NCBI GenBank assembly: GCA_963662675.2
Contig: CAXXHP010000003.1
Location: 62,001 to 126,000 of the forward strand
Origin: G963662675 sp963662675
GTDB taxonomy: Bacteria; Bacteroidota; Bacteroidia; Bacteroidales; Prolixibacteraceae
Length of the DNA: 64,000 bases
Direction of reading: 5' to 3'
In this document: positions 23,550 to 32,770 of the stretch, one piece after another
How positions within the stretch are numbered: position 1 is the first letter of the stretch
How the letters are laid out: every line of letters starts with the position of its first letter
Made by a program: the position numbers and the translations under genes
Notes under the pieces: model-generated
Databases searched by the model: none
Told to the model about the DNA's origin: nothing
Seen by the model: the letters and a program-made list of their open reading frames with translations, nothing else

Positions 23550-25733
23550 ATGAGAAAATTAATCGCTACAATATTATTTCTGGTTTTAGGGTTTGGAAGT
23601 GTATTTTCACAATTAACGCAAGGTGGAATACCTTTAGAAATAACGGGGCTAAAATCGATAAAAGCCAGAAAATATGTCGAATTGACTATTCCAAAATCGG
23701 CTAAAACAAATGAGGAATTTACTGACCCGATGGAAAGTCAACTGAAACCTTTTCAATTTGCATATGCTATTCCGGTTAGCCTTAATGCTTACAATTCGGG
23801 AGACTGGTACCAGGTTGAAAACTATAATATTTGGCAACTGGCACTTTATTCTGCAGAAGCAAAATCGTTAAATCTAATTTTTGACAAATTTCACCTGCCA
23901 GAAGGAGCAAGGTTGTTTATCTTTTCAGAAGATAGAAGTGATTTGTTGGGGGCGTTTACATCTGAAAACAATAAGCCGGACAAGGTATTTGCGACCTCTC
24001 CGGTTATTGGGGATCGGATAATTATTCAATATGAAGAACCTGTAGATGCTCTGTTTTCCGGTGAGTTATCTTTAAAATCGGTGAATCATGATTTTATTGG
24101 AATAAAGTCGGATGGCGACGAACGACGACCATTGGGTGAATCTGGTGCCTGCAATGTTAATGTAAACTGCGATTATCTTGAAGATTATCGTTTGGCAGCT
24201 AATAGTGTTTGTCGCATTTTGATTGGGGGAACAGAATTATGTACCGGCACATTGGTTAACAACACGAGTAATGACGAAACTCCATATGTATATACTGCAG
24301 CCCATTGTATTAATAGAGCTGTAGAGGCTTCAGAAAGCGTGTTCTTATTTAATTATGAATCACCTTATTGTGGAAGTATTGATGGTGAAGTGAATCAATC
24401 TTTAAGTGGAAGTACGTTGAGAGCATTCTCGGATAGCCTCGATTTTAGTTTGGTCGAGATCGGGGTAAAGCCTCCCAAATCTTTTCGCCCATATTATTTA
24501 GGATGGAGCTATGCAACAAGTTTGCCCGATTCCAGTGTTTCGATTCATCATCCTTCAGGCGATATTAAAAAGATTACGATTGATAGGGATTCGCCTTCTA
24601 TTAAAAGCTATAGTTCCTCGTATATCAGCAATGCGTTTTTCCAGATTGGCAATTGGGAAGAGGGCACAACAGAAGGAGGATCATCAGGAGCGCCACTTAT
24701 TGATCAGGACATGCTCTTGGTGGGGGCATTGACCGGAGGAGCTGCTACTTGTGAAGTGCCGGTCAATGACTATTACTCTCGTTTTGCAATGGCATGGGAT
24801 TATTATTCATCTGCCTCAAAACAGTTAAAAGCCTGGCTCGATCCAATAAGTACAGACGCTTTATCTATTGGCGGAATGACCCCATTTATTGGAGCCGATT
24901 TGTGTGGGGCGTTTACTAATTTCACAGACGATGATGTGCATGAGAACCTTCTGATAGAGCCGCAGGATGAGACGAAAGGATATTGGGGTGGAACCAACGA
25001 TTACGGATTCATATCTTTTGCGGAACAATTTACTTTTGATTCTGAAAGCGAGCTTTCTGGCGTTTCGTTGGGTGTTTCTAAAGCGTATGTGCAAAACCAA
25101 TTTACGGGATCTACAATTCGAATTGATGTTTATGCAGGCGAAACAAGCCCTGAAGGCCTTTTGTATTCACAGAATTATGATTTGAAGGATATTGATGAAG
25201 GAGTAATGAATTATTTCGGTTTTGATGAGCCTGTTGCTGCATCGGGGGATTTCTTTATTGCTTATTCTATTGACAATGTACAGCCAGCAGATACATTTGC
25301 TGTTTTTATTGCCACCCGTTTGGATACATACAATTCTTTCTTTATCAAAGATGGAGAGGAATGGTATTCTTATCCTGATAAAAGTGGAATGACTGAAGGT
25401 TCTTCAATTCTGATGGAAGCAATTTTATGCAATATTGATACTGCGTCTTCAAATACTGAGATTATAGACACTTCATTTGTCGCAAAAGTATATCCAAATC
25501 CGCTTCGATCGGGACAAAAGCTTATGGTTGAGTTTGATCGGCAAGTTTTTCCGAATAACATACAAGTGTTTGATTTGATGGGAAGACAAGTTGATTGTGC
25601 CTATTCACAAATGGATGACACTTTTATAACTTTTGATTTTAGTGGCAAACGTCCGGGGATTTATATTATTTCTATTGAAGACCCAATTCAATCTCATTCA
25701 TTCCGGTTTCGGGTTTCATATTTGGGTGGATAA
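23550..25733 (+). CDS. Secreted trypsin-like serine protease with T9SS sorting domain
   Basis: The 727-residue preproprotein has a signal peptide (MRKLIATILFLVLGFGSVFS), a propeptide region to about 195, then a chymotrypsin-fold protease with His252 (TAAHCI), Asp298 (SLDFSLVEIG) and Ser379 (GGSSGAPLI). Many Cys residues and the overall layout recall lysyl endopeptidase-type proteases. The last 80 residues form a type A T9SS sorting domain: KVYPNPL, DLMGRQV, and a KRPGIYIISIE strand. The protein is therefore exported by the type IX system. A -7 match (TATTTTTG, 23526-23533) lies just upstream of the ATG. Specificity cannot be read from the sequence. Confidence 0.92.
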   Translation: MRKLIATILFLVLGFGSVFSQLTQGGIPLEITGLKSIKARKYVELTIPKSAKTNEEFTDPMESQLKPFQFAYAIPVSLNAYNSGDWYQVENYNIWQLALYSAEAKSLNLIFDKFHLPEGARLFIFSEDRSDLLGAFTSENNKPDKVFATSPVIGDRIIIQYEEPVDALFSGELSLKSVNHDFIGIKSDGDERRPLGESGACNVNVNCDYLEDYRLAANSVCRILIGGTELCTGTLVNNTSNDETPYVYTAAHCINRAVEASESVFLFNYESPYCGSIDGEVNQSLSGSTLRAFSDSLDFSLVEIGVKPPKSFRPYYLGWSYATSLPDSSVSIHHPSGDIKKITIDRDSPSIKSYSSSYISNAFFQIGNWEEGTTEGGSSGAPLIDQDMLLVGALTGGAATCEVPVNDYYSRFAMAWDYYSSASKQLKAWLDPISTDALSIGGMTPFIGADLCGAFTNFTDDDVHENLLIEPQDETKGYWGGTNDYGFISFAEQFTFDSESELSGVSLGVSKAYVQNQFTGSTIRIDVYAGETSPEGLLYSQNYDLKDIDEGVMNYFGFDEPVAASGDFFIAYSIDNVQPADTFAVFIATRLDTYNSFFIKDGEEWYSYPDKSGMTEGSSILMEAILCNIDTASSNTEIIDTSFVAKVYPNPLRSGQKLMVEFDRQVFPNNIQVFDLMGRQVDCAYSQMDDTFITFDFSGKRPGIYIISIEDPIQSHSFRFRVSYLGG

Positions 25734-25752
25734 GTTCGGAGCAGATTCTGAA

Positions 25753-27168
25753 TTAATTTACCTCAAGTGATTCAATGATTTTTTTCAGATTGTCAACATT
25801 CATATTTTTTGCAATAATTTTTTTGTCTTCATCCAGTAAAAAAATTGACGGAGTTGATTGCACGCCATATAGCTGATTAAAGTTAGATGTTTGGTACGGA
25901 TCCCACACATTTATCCAATCTCTAAGTTCATGTTCATGAATAAACTCCTGCCATTTTAGTTTGTTATTCATGGTGCAAACAGCAAAAACTGAGAGATTAT
26001 TTTGCAGGAATACTTCGTTGTAAAGCTTTGGTATTTCGGTTTGACAATGTCCACATTCTGGTTCCCAAAAAACAAGAATGGTGTATTTTGACGACTGCTG
26101 CAGAAGGCTATGGTAATCCCCTACAGTATCTTCTAGGAGTAATTCCTTGGCAGTCATGCCTATCAGGTTGTTCTCTCTCAATGCAACGTCCTGCCTTATT
26201 TGTTTAAGCAATTGTTCGTTTGCCCAGAATGCTTCTCCAGATAGGTAATATTTATTGGCGATGGCAACAAAAACATTCTCAATTCCCATAATATTGGATT
26301 GAATGCTGTTGTTTAAAATGAATGAGGTGAGATTTTGAAAGATTGGTTTATTCTTTTTATGTTGTTCAATTAGGCGTATTACTTCCGGTATTACAGAATC
26401 GGGTTTTTGAACCAATACATTATTCAGATACTTATTTAAGCGAGTTTGAATATAAGGAGTGTACCACATTCTGAGATCCCCTAAATCAAAATAATCCCAA
26501 TAATGGTTTTTCCGGTAATCATATTCAAAAACCTTTTGCAAAGAATCGTTTTGAAGATAAAAGGGAGGGATTTTATTTTTATCGATTTCTGGCTCATAAT
26601 TCGCGAGTAAAATTTGCGCATAAAATGAATCCGGATATTTTGCATTCTCTGTAAACTGAAAGTTCAAAACATCTTTGCTCATTTGCGCTAGTTCTTCATC
26701 AATTTTTTGAACGGAGTCAGCTATGGTTTTAAAACGTTCTCTTTTGTCCGTAAGCTCCTTTTGATGATTTATTTGTCCTGTCGTAAAATTAATATAGCGT
26801 TGAAAGTTTTCGCTTTCTGCTGAAGCAGTTATTTCCGGGGTGGTTCCCCCTTTTTGTACTGAAATATCAAAGTTCTGGTCATCAGCCACTAAAAAATCAA
26901 AGTGCTTATTGTTGTTGATGAAAAGCTGATAAATTCCTTGTTGTAAGGGTGTGTTCGTTTTGTAAACAGCATGTCCTGAATTATTGAAGTGGAGACTATC
27001 TTTTACATAGATATTTCCATAGTAGTAATACCCAATTAACGCATCCGAGTTTTTGTGTTCAGGCAAGTTAAAGGTGATGGAACATGCTTGTGCTAATACA
27101 TGTTTCGGTATTGATATAAGACAAAAAAAGCTAAATAAGATCCATGATCGTTTGAGCATTCTGTTCAT
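25753..27168 (-). CDS. TlpA-like thiol-disulfide oxidoreductase with long N-terminal domain
   Basis: The ORF extends to 27216, but the first residues are hydrophilic, so I start at ATG 27168 (MNRMLKRSWILFSFF), which gives a signal peptide ending in VLAQA. The N-terminal region (to about 125) is a DUF4369-like beta domain, followed by a helical middle segment. The C-terminal thioredoxin fold (about 335-471) has the redox motif CGHC (FWEPECGHCQTEI) and the cis-Pro STPSIFLLD segment. Such proteins act in periplasmic thiol-disulfide exchange. It overlaps the 3' end of the glycosyltransferase gene and is the last gene of the sigma-factor operon. Confidence 0.85.
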   Translation of the reverse strand: MNRMLKRSWILFSFFCLISIPKHVLAQACSITFNLPEHKNSDALIGYYYYGNIYVKDSLHFNNSGHAVYKTNTPLQQGIYQLFINNNKHFDFLVADDQNFDISVQKGGTTPEITASAESENFQRYINFTTGQINHQKELTDKRERFKTIADSVQKIDEELAQMSKDVLNFQFTENAKYPDSFYAQILLANYEPEIDKNKIPPFYLQNDSLQKVFEYDYRKNHYWDYFDLGDLRMWYTPYIQTRLNKYLNNVLVQKPDSVIPEVIRLIEQHKKNKPIFQNLTSFILNNSIQSNIMGIENVFVAIANKYYLSGEAFWANEQLLKQIRQDVALRENNLIGMTAKELLLEDTVGDYHSLLQQSSKYTILVFWEPECGHCQTEIPKLYNEVFLQNNLSVFAVCTMNNKLKWQEFIHEHELRDWINVWDPYQTSNFNQLYGVQSTPSIFLLDEDKKIIAKNMNVDNLKKIIESLEVN

Positions 27169-28243
27169 TTGAGAATTGCTTTTTGAGGCATGATTTTCGC
27201 TTGCTAATATCGTCAATCGTGAACTCTACGTTAATGAAATGATTGATAAAATTAATCATTTCTTCCGGTGTTTGTGCAACATGACATAGTTCCTCTATTC
27301 CAGTTCCGTTAACCATTTCATGGTTGGTAATGCAATGTCTTCCTGCAAAAAGAGAAGAGAGTAGCTTTAGCTTTAATCCTGTTGGTTGAAAGGTTGGGAT
27401 CAGACAAATTTGTGCTTCATGTATCAATTTATTCATTTTTTCAATGGATGGACTTGCTTCTATTTGAACATGAGGGATGTCTTTAATTTTTGAGATTAGC
27501 CAATTTGGTGGATTTTGCCCGGCAAGAATAAGTGGGATGGTCATTTCGCTGAATACTTTGTCAATCAAGAAGGTTATTGCATTGAGATTTTCTGCAACAC
27601 TCAGGTTTCCATGAAACAACACGTATTCTCCTTGCCCAGAAATTGAGCTTACTTTTTTAAATGGGTGAAAGGCAGGCATTAGTGTTGTATTACCGTATTT
27701 TGTATTGAAGTATTTAGTGTCTTGCGGTGATATTGCCAGAATTTGAGAGGCGCGAGACAATTTCTTTTCAAATGGTTTTAGTTTTACCGATTCAAGAAGA
27801 AAGTAACTTTTACGAGTAAGGTTTTTCTCAGATTTCCAAAGGAAGTAATAGTATTCATGTTCTATATTATGGGTGCGGACTAGTTTTTTGTAATCTTTCA
27901 GCTTTGGATGATCCAGTAAGTAGCAAGTGTGTAATCCCTCAAATAGGATAGGAGCGGGATCTGCCAATAAATTAATCAGTAAATCCGGATTGTTTCGGGT
28001 TTTCACGATAAATGGCAAAAATGAGAATTGTTTTATCCATGTTTTTTTTCGTGGATAATAATACACCTTTTTACAGATTTTTTCAAGCTCATCATTCCGT
28101 TCTCTACCGTATTCAAAACAGTGAATAATTATTTCAGCACCAGCTTCATGTAGCGATTTTATTTTGTAATAAACATCAATTATTCCACCATAGTTTGGAG
28201 GACATGGAATATCAAAACTGATGACATGAAGCTTCTTGTTCAA
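27131..28243 (-). CDS. Glycosyltransferase (GT-B, family 4-like)
   Basis: The 370-residue cytoplasmic protein has a GT-B layout: an N-terminal domain beginning KLHVISFDIPCPPNYGGIID, a nucleotide-sugar domain starting near GEYVLFHGNLSVAENL, and the later EAQICLIPTFQPTGLKLKLL region, where GT4 enzymes contact the donor. Which sugar it transfers is unclear. It starts 5 nt after the upstream kinase-like gene and overlaps the TlpA-like gene at its 3' end. Confidence 0.82.
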   Translation of the reverse strand: MNKKLHVISFDIPCPPNYGGIIDVYYKIKSLHEAGAEIIIHCFEYGRERNDELEKICKKVYYYPRKKTWIKQFSFLPFIVKTRNNPDLLINLLADPAPILFEGLHTCYLLDHPKLKDYKKLVRTHNIEHEYYYFLWKSEKNLTRKSYFLLESVKLKPFEKKLSRASQILAISPQDTKYFNTKYGNTTLMPAFHPFKKVSSISGQGEYVLFHGNLSVAENLNAITFLIDKVFSEMTIPLILAGQNPPNWLISKIKDIPHVQIEASPSIEKMNKLIHEAQICLIPTFQPTGLKLKLLSSLFAGRHCITNHEMVNGTGIEELCHVAQTPEEMINFINHFINVEFTIDDISKRKSCLKKQFSNEQNAQTIMDLI

Positions 28244-28248
28244 GTATA

Positions 28249-29334
28249 TTAATTAAATGATGGTTGAAATTCATTTAGCGGGAGATTACAAATACACGTT
28301 GTTTCTAATTCATCGGTTGAGAAGTTTATTTCACCACCCAATAATTCCGTGAGTTTTTTTATTAGAGGTAAATCAATACCTAATCCCCGAATCGTAAAAT
28401 TATCATTTTGCACATCATTGTCAAAGACTTCGGATATTTCTTGTCTGTCTTTTTTTGAAATATTTGCGTTGTTACTCGTTATGAAAAAATCAATTGTGTT
28501 GTCTTGTTTTTTATATCCAAACAATATTGTTTTACTATTTGAGAATTTAATGGCAACATCAATTAGATGAAATAAAATATGCATTAATTTCTTCTTGTCA
28601 GAATGAAAAATAAATGAAGGATCAGGGTTTGTATACTGGATAGATGTTTTATCATCGTGCAGTGTGTTTGCTGTACTGAAATAGTCAGCGAGGTCTTGAA
28701 ACATTTCTTCAATTAAAATGTCTTCTTTCTTCAGGTTAAGATTATTGTCGGAGTCAATAAGTGCCAAGTCAATAATGTTGTCCATAATTTGAAGAAACCT
28801 GTCGGCACTCCGGCTAACTAAGGAGTAGTAATGCTCGCTGTTCTTGTTTACTTCCTCTTCATCTAATAAGGAAATGATTTCAAGAAATCCAATTAATCCA
28901 TTAAGAGGTGTTCTAACTTCATGAGAGAGGTTATTTAAAAAAGCTTTTTTAACGTTGTATGAGATTAAAGAACTATCATGCAGTTCCTTCACCTTCGTTT
29001 TCAGTCTTTCAATAATTGTTCGTTTTTCTATAACTCCAATGAATTTGTTCTCGTGGAATACGGGAAGTACAAAACAATTATTCCTTTCAAATTTATTTAA
29101 AAAAGAGGAGGTAGTTTCACTTGTTGTGATGTGTTCTTTCTTTGTGAGGCAATCAATAACTATTTTGTGAGGCCTTTCAATTAAATCATTAACTGTCAGG
29201 ATACCATGAAAGGAGCAATCGTCATCAATTACAACCATATATTCCTTTGTTGTGAGTTCATATTCTATTGACCTGATACTTGAGTACGGATGAACAGTGG
29301 GATACGATTCTGTGATATAAGATTTAGAAATCAT
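28249..29334 (-). CDS. CBS-domain histidine kinase-like protein with degenerate ATPase domain
   Basis: The 361-residue protein has two CBS motifs (about 14-60 and 62-112; EYMVVIDDDCSFHGILTVNDL and CFVLPVFHENKFIGVIEKRT), a short coiled segment, a HisKA domain with H-box His138 (NNLSHEVRTPLNG) and a HATPase_c fold. The ATPase domain is eroded. The N-box reads HLIDVAIKF with Val260 where the Mg-binding Asn should be, and the G1 box Asp-Thr-Gly-x-Gly is replaced by SNNAN (287-291). Only the G2 GLGI (317-320) survives. It has no signal peptide or transmembrane helix. It probably cannot autophosphorylate and may act as an adenylate-sensing scaffold or phosphate acceptor. Confidence 0.85.
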   Translation of the reverse strand: MISKSYITESYPTVHPYSSIRSIEYELTTKEYMVVIDDDCSFHGILTVNDLIERPHKIVIDCLTKKEHITTSETTSSFLNKFERNNCFVLPVFHENKFIGVIEKRTIIERLKTKVKELHDSSLISYNVKKAFLNNLSHEVRTPLNGLIGFLEIISLLDEEEVNKNSEHYYSLVSRSADRFLQIMDNIIDLALIDSDNNLNLKKEDILIEEMFQDLADYFSTANTLHDDKTSIQYTNPDPSFIFHSDKKKLMHILFHLIDVAIKFSNSKTILFGYKKQDNTIDFFITSNNANISKKDRQEISEVFDNDVQNDNFTIRGLGIDLPLIKKLTELLGGEINFSTDELETTCICNLPLNEFQPSFN

Positions 29335-29681
29335 CAGAAATCTCCTTCAATTGAATCGTAGAAGACTTTTAGTTTGAAATCTACTTTTAGAATTTCACAC
29401 TCTGATATATAGGGGAAAACCCGTTCTTCAAGAATTGTAATGATTTTGGGACCTTCAATTTTTTTTAATAATCGTTTATTTATAAAAACAGCTTCTACGC
29501 TGGAGTTTTTAATTTCAAATACTTCATATTCATTCGGAACTAAAAACTCAAATGACTTATAAACACCGATTTTTCCTTGTGGACATTTCTTCCCAAGTAT
29601 TAAAATATCTTCAAAAGGGGGAAGGCGAATTTCTTCAAAACTCAGTTGTATTGAATACTTTCTGGCAGGGATTGTTTTCAT
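29334..29681 (-). CDS. 115-aa protein of unknown function
   Basis: The stop overlaps the start of the CBS kinase-like gene, so the two are translationally coupled. The sequence (MKTIPARKYSIQLSFEEIRLPPFED...) has alternating strands and helices, no transmembrane helix and no motif I recognise. Coupling suggests that it works with the CBS protein, perhaps as a regulator or ligand-binding partner; this is inference from position only. Confidence 0.75.
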   Translation of the reverse strand: MKTIPARKYSIQLSFEEIRLPPFEDILILGKKCPQGKIGVYKSFEFLVPNEYEVFEIKNSSVEAVFINKRLLKKIEGPKIITILEERVFPYISECEILKVDFKLKVFYDSIEGDF

Positions 29682-29714
29682 GGTTATATAAATTAATCTT
29701 TATTTGACTACGAA

Positions 29715-30746
29715 TTACTTCAAGAGTTTAATACTGCCAAATCTACTTTTTAACAAGACCTTTTTTTCACCACTATTTTCCCCAACAACTCCATTAATAT
29801 GAATGTTGTTATTGTCTTTTACTTGGTTTCCTTCAAACTTGTCAGAAGGATATTTGATGTCACAAAAATCACATTCTGCATCCAGATTATATGAATTGTT
29901 ATCCAATCCGATATTTATTCCGCCATAACTGTTCGTGATTTCAATGTTACTGAAATTTGGATTTACCTCATCAATGCGTACTGATCCGTATTGTGTATCT
30001 AGGATTAGGCTTTTTTTCAAGTCTTCGATATTATAGTTGGTGTACTTGGAATTTGATGAGATGGTTGTGGCTTCTTCAATATTTATGTCATCATATTTTG
30101 AGTCTAACTGTAAGTCATTAATTTCTTCAATGTTTAATCCTGAATATTTACTGCTAATCTCAATTTCTGAGGCATTTCCGATAAATAATTTTGAATATTT
30201 TATTTCTGCTTTTAATTTGTTGATCGATTCAATGTCTGCTTTACCATAGGAGAGATCTAGCTGAGTTGAGTTAACTGAGCTAATTTCTCCGGAAGTGAAA
30301 TTTCCATATGCAATTTCAAAGATACCTTTGCCCTCTAGCTCATTTAGCACAATATTGCCAAAACGATTGTTTATGGTTATGTTTCTATCCTTAGGAATGT
30401 TGATTTTATAATCAATTGAGAAGTTTTGAGTTGTTTTAAACTTGTCGGTGATTAAAGTTTCTGCCTTGATAAGACCTCCACTCTTAATGATTTTAATTTC
30501 AATTAGATCAAGTAAGTCTGTTGCTCTGTTTTCGCTATTGTTTTGCACCGTAATTGTTACGTCAATGGTAACAGAGTCTCCTCCCCAATCGTTAAGCTCA
30601 ACTGTGCCAAATTTATTTGTGATACTCATCGCAGAAATGAGTGATTTCTCAAAGCCCTGATGGAATTCTTTGCTATACTCAGCGGCATGTGCCGAAAAAG
30701 TAGCAAGTCCAAGGAACAGAATTAATAGTTTATGATTCAGTTTCAT
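29715..30746 (-). CDS. Secreted beta-repeat protein (DUF4097-like)
   Basis: A signal peptide (MKLNHKLLILFLGLATFSAHA) precedes about 320 residues of short beta repeats. A unit of the form (K/R/S)(F/Y)(G/S/D)x(I/V/L)x(I/L) recurs about every 20 residues: NKFGTVEL, NRFGNIVL, SYGKADIE, KYSGLNIE, KYDDINIE, KYTNYNIE, QYGSVRID, SYGGINIG, SRFGSIKL. This pattern fits a right-handed beta-solenoid as in DUF4097 and putative auto-transporter adhesin head families. It overlaps the anti-sigma-like gene by 17 nt and is thus a likely target or partner of the sigma system. Cellular function is unknown. Confidence 0.85.
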   Translation of the reverse strand: MKLNHKLLILFLGLATFSAHAAEYSKEFHQGFEKSLISAMSITNKFGTVELNDWGGDSVTIDVTITVQNNSENRATDLLDLIEIKIIKSGGLIKAETLITDKFKTTQNFSIDYKINIPKDRNITINNRFGNIVLNELEGKGIFEIAYGNFTSGEISSVNSTQLDLSYGKADIESINKLKAEIKYSKLFIGNASEIEISSKYSGLNIEEINDLQLDSKYDDINIEEATTISSNSKYTNYNIEDLKKSLILDTQYGSVRIDEVNPNFSNIEITNSYGGINIGLDNNSYNLDAECDFCDIKYPSDKFEGNQVKDNNNIHINGVVGENSGEKKVLLKSRFGSIKLLK

Positions 30747-31284
30747 TATTTAATTGATTTTGTCGTTTAATATTCTCTAACTTTCTTATTATCAGTGTGA
30801 TTACACTGAGTTTTGATTGGTACATTTCAAGCATAGCGTTAATCACACGATCATCATTGGGATTGGATCCCAATTCTTTTTTCAAACGTGCATATGTATC
30901 ATCAAATTCATTTATTTCTTCAGACAGCAAAAGCTGTTCTTCGGCTGGAATATAGCCATTTTGAATTAAAATTTCCCATTCCTGCAGACCTTGATCTATG
31001 GTTGATGTGTAATAAAATTCAACTTCTTTATATTCTGGAGAAACATTGCTTAACCCTATTGGCTCTTTTGTTTTGGTGGAGAGGGAAATACGAATTTGGT
31101 TTGCACCAAGTAGCACAATGAAAATTGTAGCGGCAATTTGCAAGTATAGTTTCTTTGTAATCCTTTTCCGCTTACCAAACTTATTATCAAGTTTTTCTTC
31201 AAAACGTTCAAAATGTCCTGTTGGAGCTTCTGTTTCAAGTAGCTCTCTGTTGTTCCGAATCGTCTTTCCCAGTAAATCACTCAT
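30730..31284 (-). CDS. Single-pass membrane protein, putative anti-sigma factor
   Basis: The 184-residue protein has a charged N-terminal cytosolic part (to about 43), one transmembrane helix (about 46-65, LYLQIAATIFIVLLGANQIR) and a C-terminal periplasmic, helical domain. It lies 12 nt after an ECF sigma gene, and this topology and position are typical for a membrane-bound anti-sigma factor. Its sequence lacks an obvious zinc-finger anti-sigma motif, so the function is inferred from context. Confidence 0.75.
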   Translation of the reverse strand: MSDLLGKTIRNNRELLETEAPTGHFERFEEKLDNKFGKRKRITKKLYLQIAATIFIVLLGANQIRISLSTKTKEPIGLSNVSPEYKEVEFYYTSTIDQGLQEWEILIQNGYIPAEEQLLLSEEINEFDDTYARLKKELGSNPNDDRVINAMLEMYQSKLSVITLIIRKLENIKRQNQLNNETES

Positions 31285-31296
31285 CTTGGTTTTGTC

Positions 31297-31860
31297 TTAA
31301 TTAAATGAAAAAACTTCATCTTTTGATAGTAAAAATCTCAACTTCCTCTTGGCTCTTAATAACTGCGATCTGGATGATACACTGCTAATATTCAATATCC
31401 CTGAAATTTCTTCGTGGTCATATCCTTCTATCAGATAAAGACTAAGGACTATCCGGTACCCTTCAGGGAGCTGGGATATTGCATTTTTAATTCTTTTCAA
31501 ATCAAATTCTTGGGTTTCCATAAATAGACTTTCTTCCTTCATCTCTTCTATTGGTAGTTTGTCTATATCTTCAAAAATTACATGTCTCTTTTTTAAATAG
31601 TCAAGTGATCGGTTAATCACAATTTTTTTTAGCCAAGCTCCAAAGCTCACCTGTCCTTCATAATTGTTAATTCTGATGAGGGCATTTAAAAATGACTCTT
31701 GCATGATGTCTTCTGCATCATTTTCATTGCCAACGATCCTCAGGCTGGTGTTGTACATTGACTTATAGTACAGTTTGTACAACTGAAATTGAGCCTCTCT
31801 GTTCCCTGTTTTACAGCGATCGATTATCTCTTGATGAATATTTTTATATAGTGGTTTCAA
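31297..31860 (-). CDS. ECF-type RNA polymerase sigma factor
   Basis: The 187-residue protein has the two sigma-70 regions of the extracytoplasmic-function class: region 2 (QLYKLYYKSMYNTSLRIVGNENDAEDIMQESFLNAL) and region 4 (SQLPEGYRIVLSLYLIEGYDHEEISGILNISSVSSRSQLLRAKRKLR). It is the first gene of the minus-strand cluster that includes the putative anti-sigma and the beta-repeat protein. A short palindrome (AACATC-aaa-GATGTT, 31900-31914) is 39 nt upstream of the ATG. Confidence 0.93.
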   Translation of the reverse strand: MKPLYKNIHQEIIDRCKTGNREAQFQLYKLYYKSMYNTSLRIVGNENDAEDIMQESFLNALIRINNYEGQVSFGAWLKKIVINRSLDYLKKRHVIFEDIDKLPIEEMKEESLFMETQEFDLKRIKNAISQLPEGYRIVLSLYLIEGYDHEEISGILNISSVSSRSQLLRAKRKLRFLLSKDEVFSFN

Positions 31861-32090
31861 TTGGCTAATATGAGCTTCTTGTTGTTGAAAGACGTCGAAA
31901 ACATCAAAGATGTTGCATCTCTAATTAACTCTATAAAAATAGCTGTTTTTAAATGGAGTGTAAATATAGGGTGAGACTGTTATAAATATCACTGCTTTAG
32001 AGATACAGTTATAGGTTATGTGCTAAAATAGGAAAAGCCTTAGTGCATATGCAATAGGGCTTTATCTATTAATTTAGATGCTGGGTTTTT

Positions 32091-32525
32091 TTATTCTTTA
32101 AGGACTTTTTCTTTTAGGAGATAGCCTTTAGGGAGATGCTTAATGATTGTGCGAATTAATTCTTTTCTTCGAATAGGCTTGGGGAGATAGTCATTAAATC
32201 CTTCGTTGAAAGCTCTCTTTCTATCCGATTCCATAGCATATGCTGTTTGTGCAATAATTGGCATTTCAGGATGCATTTTTTTAATGAGCTTGGTTGCTTC
32301 ATAGCCATCCATAACTGGCATGCGTATGTCCATCAATATTATCTTTATGTCATTGGGGTTTGAGCATATTTCAACAGCCTCTTTCCCGTTGATTGCCCTA
32401 ATCCGAGTTACCTCATAACCATTTAGTACTTCTGCCAGAAAAAGATAATTATATTCTTCATCTTCAGCAATTAGGATACTAAATTTTTCTTTTTGATTTG
32501 TGTTTATGCCAGATTCACTGTTCAT
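32091..32525 (-). CDS. Single-domain response regulator
   Basis: The 144-residue protein is a receiver domain with no output domain. The acidic pair is Glu21/Asp22 (ILIAEDEEYN), the phosphoacceptor Asp66 (LMDIRMPVMDG), the switch Thr94 (AQTAYAM) and Lys116 (YLPKPI). REC-only proteins act as phosphate relays or by direct protein contact. It lies 230 nt upstream of the sigma gene on the same strand, close to the CBS kinase-like gene, but is probably a separate transcript. The cognate kinase is not clear. Confidence 0.92.
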   Translation of the reverse strand: MNSESGINTNQKEKFSILIAEDEEYNYLFLAEVLNGYEVTRIRAINGKEAVEICSNPNDIKIILMDIRMPVMDGYEATKLIKKMHPEMPIIAQTAYAMESDRKRAFNEGFNDYLPKPIRRKELIRTIIKHLPKGYLLKEKVLKE

Positions 32526-32770
32526 TTTTAAAGATCATTTTTCAAATTTCGCAATTAGACACAATATAATTACGAATTTTTTAAATCGATAAATATTATA
32601 TTGAAAAAGTAACTAAACATGCTATATAATTACGGAATTCAAAATGTGCAGGATACATTGTGAATTCTTAGAATGTAATGAGACTCTAGCATTTGTTCTT
32701 GTATAAGAAATTGAGTTGTTTGTTAAGTTGTATTTATTCAGTAACTTATGTAGGATTAAATGCCTTAGTT

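Noticed and set aside
32693..32770. N-terminal extension of the LMW-phosphatase-like protein
   Set aside because: The frame extends upstream from 32771, but family members begin at the MRVLFLC strand, and the extra 26 residues have no homologous feature.
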